Source: an uncultured Sphingobacteriales bacterium | Lineage (GTDB): Bacteria > Bacteroidota > Bacteroidia > Chitinophagales > Chitinophagaceae | Direction of reading: 5' to 3' | Length of the DNA stretch: 13,041 bases | Assembly: GCA_946479435.1 (NCBI GenBank) | Contig: CAMLFX010000088.1 | Coordinates: 1 to 13,041 of the forward strand | Part shown: one piece after another, positions 7,634-13,041 of the stretch | Numbering within the stretch: position 1 is the stretch's first letter | Layout: each line of letters opens with the position of its first letter | Program-made: the position numbers and the translations under genes | The notes under the pieces: generated by a model | What the model was told of the DNA's origin: nothing | Databases searched by the model: none | Seen by the model: only the letters and a program-made list of their open reading frames with translations

Positions 7634-8078
7634 AGTATCTGCGTATTTTGAAATAGCCATTTGTAAGATCGAGGGTAGTGCTGCCGGTATTGCTTACACA
7701 CTGGCCTTGAAACGCCCCTTCAATAAATTCATCAGTATCTGAGTATATATCGATACTACCATTAATAGATGTGTAAGTTACCCCACCTTCGGTATAAGTG
7801 ATATTCGTATTGCCATTTAGCGGATAGCTACCAGGGCCATTATATGGTGTTATATACAAAGAAATATCAGACTGGCTGTAAGTACCATATACCTCCAAAC
7901 CAAACGGCGATACATTTTGCACATAGGCATCGTTAGCGCCCCAAACCTGACCGTTTATATCAACAGTAATAGCAGCACTTGAGGAACCACCGTTAAAGTT
8001 GATACTTGTATTATCATCTCCGCAAGAAGTAAACAACACGGGCAATAACAACAGCAATAGTAAAGCGTATAGTTTCAT
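7632..8078 (-). CDS. Lipoprotein of DUF6252-like type, function unknown
   Basis: This 148-residue lipoprotein has a Leu-rich signal peptide ending LFTSC with the lipidated Cys at 19. The next residues, GDDN, are acidic, as in some Bacteroidota signals that send lipoproteins to the cell surface. The mature domain is beta-rich, with AITVDINGQVWGAND near its start, a central ISLYITPYNG, then GSIDIYSDTDEFIEGAFQG and a final LTNGYFKIRRY. I recall this order (small-molecule-sized beta sandwich, INGxxW at the start, GxFxG and NGxF near the end) from DUF6252-type lipoproteins, but the assignment is by pattern only. It lies 15 bases behind ispF on the same strand and is probably the second gene of that transcript. 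The lipoprotein at 11438-11989 has the same layout. Confidence 0.72.
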   Translation of the reverse strand: MKLYALLLLLLLPVLFTSCGDDNTSINFNGGSSSAAITVDINGQVWGANDAYVQNVSPFGLEVYGTYSQSDISLYITPYNGPGSYPLNGNTNITYTEGGVTYTSINGSIDIYSDTDEFIEGAFQGQCVSNTGSTTLDLTNGYFKIRRY

Positions 8079-8093
8079 ATACCTAAGTTACAA

Positions 8094-8573
8094 CTAATAT
8101 TTCTGCAGAAGCACGTTAGCTGTTGCCACTACGCCTTCCTCACGGCCAATAAAGCTTAGCTGTTCGGTAGTAGTTGCTTTAATAGAAACGTCATCGAAGG
8201 ATAGGTTCAATATATTGGCTATTGTTTTACGCATCAGCTCAACATGAGGTTTGATCTTTGGTTCCTGCAATAGCAATGTGCTGTCAATGTTCACTATCCA
8301 GTAACCTTTCTCACGTACCAGGCTGTAACAGCGGCGTAGTAGCACTTTACTATCTATGCCTTTATACTTAATATCAGTATCAGGAAAGTGATGGCCAATG
8401 TCGCCAAGGCTAAGAGCTCCCAGCATTGCATCGCATATAGCATGCAGCAGCACATCTGCATCTGAATGACCAACTGCACCTTTTGTATGTGGTATCTTCA
8501 CCCCACCTAACCAAAGCTCCCTGCCTTCTGCCAGTTGATGAAAATCTATTCCTTGCCCTATTCTGTATGACAT
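8094..8573 (-). CDS. ispF: 2-C-methyl-D-erythritol 2,4-cyclodiphosphate synthase (IspF)
   Basis: This 159-residue protein is the normal size for IspF. The enzyme cyclises 4-diphosphocytidyl-methylerythritol 2-phosphate to the 2,4-cyclodiphosphate with release of CMP, in the MEP route to isoprenoid precursors; it works as a cytoplasmic homotrimer. Metal ligands are in place: D10 and H12 in GIDFH, and H44 at the end of HSDADVLLH. The conserved end KATTTEQLSFIGREEG is present. The start at ATG 8573 gives MSYRIGQGIDFH, matching the family. The only downstream gene on the transcript is the lipoprotein 15 bases away, so ispF is not linked here to ispD or other MEP genes. Confidence 0.97.
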   Translation of the reverse strand: MSYRIGQGIDFHQLAEGRELWLGGVKIPHTKGAVGHSDADVLLHAICDAMLGALSLGDIGHHFPDTDIKYKGIDSKVLLRRCYSLVREKGYWIVNIDSTLLLQEPKIKPHVELMRKTIANILNLSFDDVSIKATTTEQLSFIGREEGVVATANVLLQKY

Positions 8574-8578
8574 GATTT

Positions 8579-8607
8579 CAAAGTATGTTGTAAAATGTAA
8601 AAATCAA
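8579..8607 (-). promoter_or_regulatory. Putative ispF promoter, overlapping the end of the hutU terminator T-tract
   Basis: On the minus strand, TTG (8607-8605) stands 19 bases before TACTTTG (8585-8579). The spacing suits a Bacteroidota -33/-7 pair, although the -7 box is one base shorter than TAnnTTTG. Transcription would start almost at the ATG at 8573, giving a very short leader or none. The TTG sits at the end of the T-tract of the hutU terminator. Confidence 0.35.
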
Positions 8608-8645
8608 AAAAAAAACCGGAAGCTTAAAAATATAAACTCCCGGTT
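8606..8645 (-). terminator. Intrinsic terminator after hutU
   Basis: On the minus strand AACCGGGAGTTTA (8645-8633) pairs with TAAGCTTCCGGTT (8626-8614) in a 13-bp stem that includes two G-U pairs, with a 6-base loop. Ten T follow (complement of 8615-8606). The G-U pairs become A-C mismatches on the plus strand, so the hairpin is oriented for hutU. It starts 28 bases after the hutU stop. Confidence 0.9.
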
Positions 8646-8673
8646 ACTTCAATATTATTAATTATTGAAATGA

Positions 8674-10326
8674 TTATATATTCAATCCGAACTTATCACC
8701 CGTTTCTTTTGCCAGTTCATACCCTGCATCTGCGTGGCGAATAACGCCCATAGCGGGGTCATTGAAGAGCACACGGCGCAAACGGCGCTCTGCATCTTCG
8801 GTACCATCGGCTACTATTACCATACCTGCGTGTAGCGAGTAACCCATACCTACCCCGCCACCATGGTGGAAAGACACCCAACTGGCGCCACCTGCAGTAT
8901 TGATCAAAGCATTCAATATCGGCCAGTCGGCAACTGCATCGCTGCCATCTTTCATGGCTTCAGTTTCGCGGTTGGGCGATGCCACGGAGCCAGTATCCAG
9001 GTGGTCGCGTCCTATGACAATCGGAGCTTTTACTTTGCCTTCTTTTACCAATTGGTTGAATAGCAACCCAGCTTTCTCACGATCGCCCATGCCCAGCCAG
9101 CAGATACGTGCCGGCAAGCCCTGAAATGCGATACGGTCTTTTGCCATCTTCAACCAGCGGTGCAGCCCTTTGTTATCAGGGAACAATTCCATTAGTGCTT
9201 TATCGGTAGTATAGATGTCCTCAGGGTCGCCACTTAATGCTACCCAACGGAACGGACCTTTACCTTCGCAAAACAACGGACGAATATATGCAGGCACAAA
9301 ACCGGGGAAGTCGAACGCATTCTCTACCCCACGTTTATCTTTTGCCTGCCCACGTATATTATTACCATAGTCGAAGGTGATAGCACCACGCTTTTGCAGC
9401 GTCAGCATCTGGCGAACATGTTTCGCTATAGTATCCAACGAGCGCGATGAGTATTCAGCAGGATTAGCTTCGCGTAAAGTGTTAGCTTCTTCAACACTGA
9501 GGCCTTCGGGGAAATATCCTATCAGTTCATCGTGCGCCGATGTCTGATCTGTAAGTGTATCGGGAATAATATTACGGTCTATCAGTCGTTGTAACAGGTC
9601 AACTGCATTGCAGCATACACCTATCGATATTGCTTCGCCATTTTCTTTAGCTTTCAAAGCCCAGTCAATAGCCTCATCTATATTGTTGCTGTATTTATCG
9701 AGGTAGCGTGTTTCAATACGCTTCTGCATACGCCACTCTTCCATTTCCGCAGCAAGACAGACACCTTCATTCATGGTAATAGCCAGAGGCTGAGCACCAC
9801 CCATACCACCAAGACCCGCAGTTACATTCAGCGTACCTTTTAAAGTGCCGTTGTAATGCTGATTGGCCAGTGACAGGTATGTTTCATAAGTACCTTGAAC
9901 AATACCTTGCGAACCAATATATATCCAGCTACCTGCAGTCATCTGGCCATACATCATCAGTCCCTTTGCTTCCAGTTCGCGGAAGTGCTCCCAGGTAGCC
10001 CACCGGCCAACAAGGTTGGAGTTGGCGATGATAACACGCGGCGCATCTTTATGCGAACGAAGGATACCAACTGGCTTGCCTGATTGAACCAATAAAGTTT
10101 CATCTTCATTGAGGTCTTTCAGTGAGCTTAAAATTTTATCGAAGCTCTCCCAATTGCGTGCGGCTTTACCTATACCACCATACACTACCAGGTCTTCAGG
10201 GCGTTCAGCCACTTCAGGATCCAGGTTGTTCTGTATCATGCGGTAGGCCGCTTCAGTTATCCAGTTTTTGCAATTCAGCTGGTTGCCTTTTGGCGCGCGG
10301 ATTACCCTATGTTGTGTTGCAGTCAA
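8674..10326 (-). CDS. hutU: Urocanate hydratase (urocanase)
   Basis: This 550-residue protein converts urocanate to imidazolonepropionate, the second step of histidine breakdown, using tightly bound NAD+. Family hallmarks are [12 protein letters not shown] (171-182, nucleotide-binding loop), [11 protein letters not shown] (261-271), and ICWLGMGDR with the expected active-site Cys at 409. The length matches the family (about 550-560). The start is a TTG at 10326-10324: an in-frame TAA lies five codons upstream, and the next ATG (residue 30) would remove the conserved [16 protein letters not shown] segment. It begins 30 bases after purC with no terminator between, suggesting cotranscription. 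No hutH, hutI or hutG is visible nearby, so the rest of the pathway must be encoded elsewhere. Confidence 0.97.
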   Translation of the reverse strand: MTATQHRVIRAPKGNQLNCKNWITEAAYRMIQNNLDPEVAERPEDLVVYGGIGKAARNWESFDKILSSLKDLNEDETLLVQSGKPVGILRSHKDAPRVIIANSNLVGRWATWEHFRELEAKGLMMYGQMTAGSWIYIGSQGIVQGTYETYLSLANQHYNGTLKGTLNVTAGLGGMGGAQPLAITMNEGVCLAAEMEEWRMQKRIETRYLDKYSNNIDEAIDWALKAKENGEAISIGVCCNAVDLLQRLIDRNIIPDTLTDQTSAHDELIGYFPEGLSVEEANTLREANPAEYSSRSLDTIAKHVRQMLTLQKRGAITFDYGNNIRGQAKDKRGVENAFDFPGFVPAYIRPLFCEGKGPFRWVALSGDPEDIYTTDKALMELFPDNKGLHRWLKMAKDRIAFQGLPARICWLGMGDREKAGLLFNQLVKEGKVKAPIVIGRDHLDTGSVASPNRETEAMKDGSDAVADWPILNALINTAGGASWVSFHHGGGVGMGYSLHAGMVIVADGTEDAERRLRRVLFNDPAMGVIRHADAGYELAKETGDKFGLNI

Positions 10327-10356
10327 TGTCGTTACGAATTAAAATAAATGAACAAT

Positions 10357-11304
10357 TTACAGTGTACCTATTGGCTGAGGTACCGGTGGCAGATGTTCCA
10401 GCTCTTTAGTAATCTTTGCAACTATCTCTTCTTCATTCACGTCTTCCTTTACAAAGGTCTTACCTGTTACATGTTCGTATAGCTCAATATAACGCTCAGA
10501 GATACGGTTCACTACATCATTAGTCATTTCCGGAATTTCCTGCCCCTCTTTACCCTGGAAACCATTTTCCATCAACCATTCGCGAACAAATTCTTTAGAA
10601 AGCTGTTTTTGAGGTTCACCCTTTTCCTGGCGTTCTTCAAAACCCTCCATATAGAAATAGCGTGAAGAATCGGGTGTATGTATCTCATCTATCAGGTAGA
10701 TAGTATCGCCTATTTTACCAAATTCATATTTGGTATCTACAAGTATCAATCCGCGTTCTTTAGCTATTTCACGTCCACGCTCAAACAATGCACGTGTATA
10801 TTTTTCCAGTTGTTCGTATTCCTTTTCAGGTATCAGGCCTTGCTTAATAATCTCTTCACGAGAAATATCCTCATCATGTCCTACATGTGCCTTAGTTGTT
10901 GGCGTAATAATAGGCTCAGCAAAAAAATCATTTTCTTTCAAACCCTCAGGCAATGGTACACCACATAATTCGCGCTTACCGCTTTTATAGGTACGCCATG
11001 CATGGCCGGTCATATTGCCACGTATAACCATTTCAATTGGGTAAGTTTCGCAATTGTAACCTATCGATACATTGGGAAGAGGTGATTTGATAACCCAGTT
11101 AGGAATTATGTCTTTTGTAGACTCCAGCGAAAGCGCTGCAATTTGGTTAAGCACTTGTCCCTTATACGGTATAGGCCTTGGTAGTACTACATCGAAAGCA
11201 GAGATACGGTCGCTTACCAGCATTACCAGATATTTATCGGCTATTGTATAAACGTCACGCACTTTTCCTTTGTAAAAATTAGTTTGGTTTGGAAGTTGTA
11301 ACAT
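10357..11304 (-). CDS. purC: Phosphoribosylaminoimidazole-succinocarboxamide synthase (SAICAR synthetase)
   Basis: This 315-residue PurC joins CAIR and aspartate with ATP to give SAICAR in purine synthesis. The N-terminal [10 protein letters not shown] (10-19) is the ATP-binding start of the family, and DRISAFD (32-38) follows. [10 protein letters not shown] and [12 protein letters not shown] form the active-site core. The protein is longer than the roughly 240-residue enterobacterial type and resembles the about-300-residue form found in yeast and many Bacteroidota. The start at ATG 11304 places only nine residues before the first motif, as usual. A -7 box lies 27 bases upstream. hutU follows 30 bases after the stop, so the two probably share a transcript. 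Confidence 0.96.
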   Translation of the reverse strand: MLQLPNQTNFYKGKVRDVYTIADKYLVMLVSDRISAFDVVLPRPIPYKGQVLNQIAALSLESTKDIIPNWVIKSPLPNVSIGYNCETYPIEMVIRGNMTGHAWRTYKSGKRELCGVPLPEGLKENDFFAEPIITPTTKAHVGHDEDISREEIIKQGLIPEKEYEQLEKYTRALFERGREIAKERGLILVDTKYEFGKIGDTIYLIDEIHTPDSSRYFYMEGFEERQEKGEPQKQLSKEFVREWLMENGFQGKEGQEIPEMTNDVVNRISERYIELYEHVTGKTFVKEDVNEEEIVAKITKELEHLPPVPQPIGTL

Positions 11305-11330
11305 GCTTTAAATTTTAAAATTTGGAAGTG

Positions 11331-11338
11331 CAAAGATA
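11331..11338 (-). promoter_or_regulatory. Putative -7 promoter box of purC
   Basis: TATCTTTG followed by C on the minus strand is an exact TAnnTTTG box, 27 bases before the purC ATG. This implies a leader of roughly 20 bases. There is no clear TTG at the -33 distance. The box lies just past the terminator of the upstream lipoprotein gene. Confidence 0.5.
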
Positions 11339-11381
11339 AGGCAATGGCCTGCATGATAAAAGTTTAGCGAACATATATAAT

Positions 11382-11406
11382 AAAAAACCGGCCCATAAGG
11401 CCGGTT
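11382..11406 (-). terminator. Intrinsic terminator after the 11438-11989 lipoprotein gene
   Basis: On the minus strand AACCGGCC (11406-11399) pairs with GGCCGGTT (11393-11386) around a 5-base loop, and T residues follow (complement of 11387-11382). It insulates the lipoprotein gene from purC. Confidence 0.88.
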
Positions 11407-11437
11407 ATATATTTTAAAAATTTAATACCGTTATTGT

Positions 11438-11989
11438 TTATTGAGGTAGATCGTGTTTAGGAACATAAAATTCCCCTTTTTTGATAACGATTGAGTCTTT
11501 GGCATTGGCTACAGGCCAGACCCTATACACTGTACCACTGAATGTACCCCTCAGATTGCCGCTTTCATTACCATTTAAAACAACTTCAAATTTATCTTTG
11601 GGAGCGTATTCTACCGTCACCATAGTATCAGCAAGAGTAGTGTCTTTAAACTGATATCTAAATTCGCTATTAAACTCCTTAATATTTTGAAAATTGAAAA
11701 TACCTATGTTAATGGTATGTGCCGGAAATTTATCCTTACCACGGGTACCTGTAATAGCAAACTCATTTTCAATAGGGCTTACGTAGTATGCAGGGTAAAA
11801 CTCAGTCATCGTACCATTGATAGAAGCCTTCATAGTACCCAGATACACAGTAACACCGCTTGATGGATCGAGCGGGTTCAATGCGGGGTTAGTAGTGCTT
11901 GGATCCATATCGTACGCACCATTGTTGCACGAAAATAATGCAAGACTGGTACCTGCTAATAATGTAGCTGCCAACAAAAATTTCTTCAT
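11438..11989 (-). CDS. Lipoprotein of DUF6252-like type, function unknown
   Basis: This 183-residue lipoprotein has a signal peptide ending LALFSC with the lipidated Cys at 21. A low-complexity Asn/Pro/Ser linker (about 22-44, NNGAYDMDPSTTNP onward) precedes a beta-rich domain. That domain starts TMKASINGTMTEF, has HTINIGIFNF in the middle, and ends GTFSGTVYRV with KKGEFYVPK. The order of motifs parallels the lipoprotein at 7632-8078, although identity looks low, so I treat both as the same DUF6252-like fold by pattern only. The gene is transcribed alone: it has its own promoter-like pair upstream and a terminator downstream. No enzyme residues are evident; an envelope role is inferred from the anchor. 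Confidence 0.72.
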   Translation of the reverse strand: MKKFLLAATLLAGTSLALFSCNNGAYDMDPSTTNPALNPLDPSSGVTVYLGTMKASINGTMTEFYPAYYVSPIENEFAITGTRGKDKFPAHTINIGIFNFQNIKEFNSEFRYQFKDTTLADTMVTVEYAPKDKFEVVLNGNESGNLRGTFSGTVYRVWPVANAKDSIVIKKGEFYVPKHDLPQ

Positions 11990-12008
11990 ATTCGGGTATT
12001 ACTGGGTA

Positions 12009-12037
12009 TAAAGATAACACACAGATTGATTTTTCAA
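12009..12037 (-). promoter_or_regulatory. Putative promoter of the 11438-11989 lipoprotein gene
   Basis: On the minus strand, TTG (12037-12035) stands 18 bases before TATCTTTA (12016-12009), which differs from TAnnTTTG only at the last base. The ATG follows 19 bases later at 11989. The TTG lies in one arm of the inverted repeat that follows aspS. Confidence 0.45.
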
Positions 12038-12067
12038 AATACCTGGACGGGTTTCTGAAAAATCAAT
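12025..12067 (-). repeat. Inverted repeat just after the aspS stop, possible weak terminator
   Basis: ATTGATTTTTCA (12025-12036) and TGAAAAATCAAT (12056-12067) are perfect 12-base inverted copies with 19 bases between. On the minus strand the hairpin starts 4 bases after the aspS stop codon. No T-run follows on that strand, so it does not look like a standard intrinsic terminator. It may stabilise the aspS 3' end instead. Confidence 0.55.
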
Positions 12068-12070
12068 TTT

Positions 12071-13041
12071 CTACTCCTGTAACTTCAGTTTCAGTTCATC
12101 AAGCTGCTTGTCGTCGATAGCCGACGGTGCATCTAACATTACATCCCTGCCTGCATTGTTTTTAGGGAAGGCTATAAAATCGCGGATGCTCTCCTGGCCG
12201 CCTAATAGTGCGCAAAGCCTGTCGAAACCAAATGCGATACCGCCGTGTGGAGGTGCACCGTATTCGAAGGCGCCTAGCAGGAAGCCGAATTTCTCCTGTG
12301 CTTCTTCTTTATCCAGGCCCAAAGCCGCAAACATTTTCTCCTGAAGATCGCGCTGGAAGATACGGATAGAGCCACCGCCTATTTCTGTGCCATTCAGTAC
12401 TATGTCATAAGCATTGGCTTTTATTTCTCCATACTTATCAGGGTTGCCTAATAAATCCAGTTGTTCGGGCTTTGGCGAAGTAAACGGATGGTGACGCGCT
12501 GCCCAGCTATTATTTTCCTCATCATATTCAAACAACGGAAAGTCGATAACCCAGAGCGGTTTGTATTCATCAGGATTGCGCAAGCCCAGGCGTTGTCCCA
12601 TTTCCAGGCGCAACTCACTTGCTGCTTTACGGGTACGGCTTTCTTTACCGGCAAGAATCAGTATCAGGTCGCCGGCATTAGCACCGCAGAAGCCTGCAAG
12701 GTCTTTTAGTTGTGTTTCGTTGAAGGATTTATCAACGCTACTCTTGTATGTACCATCCGCATTGCATTTCACATTTACTACACCACTCATACCTATCTGC
12801 GGGCGTTTTACCCATTCAGTCAATTCATCCAGTTGCTTGCGGGTGTATTCTGATGAACCGGGTACTGCAATAGCGAGTATTGTTTCTGCTTCGCTGAATA
12901 CTTTGAACTCTACCTGGCTCAGTACATCGGCATATACTTTACCTTCTACTTTCAGGTTTTGCAGTTTCATTTCAAAACGGATATCGGGCTTGTCATTACC
13001 GTAGTGCCACATTGCGTCGTCCCAACTCATGCGAGGAAAGG
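12071..13041 (-). CDS. aspS: Aspartate--tRNA ligase (AspRS), C-terminal part, cut by the window edge
   Basis: This class II synthetase charges tRNA-Asp. The frame stays open to the window edge, and [14 protein letters not shown] at the right end is internal to the family (usually FPRMTY..A...YG), so the Met at 13030 is not the start. The visible 323 or so residues cover the bacterial-type GAD insertion domain, then [29 protein letters not shown], and motif 3, [20 protein letters not shown], which binds ATP. The N-terminal anticodon-binding domain and motifs 1 and 2 lie outside. The end, [19 protein letters not shown], is normal. Whether this enzyme also charges tRNA-Asn cannot be judged from this part. 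Only a weak hairpin follows before the next gene on the same strand, so some read-through is possible. Confidence 0.96.
   Translation of the reverse strand, partial: FPRMSWDDAMWHYGNDKPDIRFEMKLQNLKVEGKVYADVLSQVEFKVFSEAETILAIAVPGSSEYTRKQLDELTEWVKRPQIGMSGVVNVKCNADGTYKSSVDKSFNETQLKDLAGFCGANAGDLILILAGKESRTRKAASELRLEMGQRLGLRNPDEYKPLWVIDFPLFEYDEENNSWAARHHPFTSPKPEQLDLLGNPDKYGEIKANAYDIVLNGTEIGGGSIRIFQRDLQEKMFAALGLDKEEAQEKFGFLLGAFEYGAPPHGGIAFGFDRLCALLGGQESIRDFIAFPKNNAGRDVMLDAPSAIDDKQLDELKLKLQE

Noticed and set aside
8674..11304. A complete histidine-utilisation operon around hutU
   Set aside because: Neighbouring genes are purC, ispF and lipoproteins; no hutH, hutI or hutG is present in the window.
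12561..13004. 147-residue frame on the plus strand opposite aspS
   Set aside because: Antisense to the conserved AspRS core, Ser/Arg/Leu-rich in the way shadow frames usually are, with no family resemblance.
1..13041. Mobile elements, CRISPR arrays, tRNA or rRNA genes, phage or defence systems
   Set aside because: I saw no transposase or integrase frames, no regularly spaced direct repeats and no tRNA- or rRNA-like conserved segments in the gaps between genes.

Overview
The window reads as an ordinary chromosomal stretch of a Bacteroidota bacterium, most likely a Chitinophagales-type soil or water organism. That placement is inferred. It rests on two secreted proteins with C-terminal type IX secretion (T9SS) sorting domains, several small Cys-anchored lipoproteins, TAnnTTTG-type -7 promoter boxes, and weak or absent Shine-Dalgarno sequences. 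Most genes are housekeeping, and I found no mobile element, CRISPR array, tRNA or rRNA.

Layout. The left edge (2-175) holds the last codons of an amidophosphoribosyltransferase (purF) closed by a strong hairpin terminator. Next, on the + strand, come two paralogous T9SS cargo proteins (309-1847 and 2246-3715). Between them lies an orphan T9SS sorting-domain fragment (about 1994-2194), just behind the terminator of the first gene. The second cargo gene meets a convergent minus-strand gene (3716-4771) for a secreted DUF922-like protein with an HEQLH motif, and the two stop codons abut with no spacer. A gene-free stretch follows (4772-5131). It holds a promoter-like box, a boxA-like sequence and hairpins, which could mean an unannotated small RNA. 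lepA (minus) comes next and has its own terminator.

Divergent from lepA are a 55-residue membrane lipoprotein (7094-7261) and a YtxH-type protein (7317-7595). These end in a bidirectional terminator shared with a minus-strand block. From right to left that block is aspS (partial at the window edge), a lipoprotein, purC-hutU, and ispF-lipoprotein. Terminators follow aspS (weak), the 11438-11989 lipoprotein, hutU and the 7632-8078 lipoprotein. This suggests four transcription units: aspS; lipoprotein; purC-hutU; ispF-lipoprotein.

Functional themes. There is purine synthesis (purF end, purC), histidine catabolism (hutU, apparently read with purC), isoprenoid precursor synthesis (ispF), translation (lepA, aspS), and an envelope or secreted set (two T9SS cargos, DUF922-like protein, three lipoproteins, YtxH protein). 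No clear new multi-gene system is visible. The points most worth a second look are the gene-free stretch before lepA, the orphan sorting domain beside the cargo pair, the purC-hutU pairing with its TTG start, and the two small envelope genes next to lepA.
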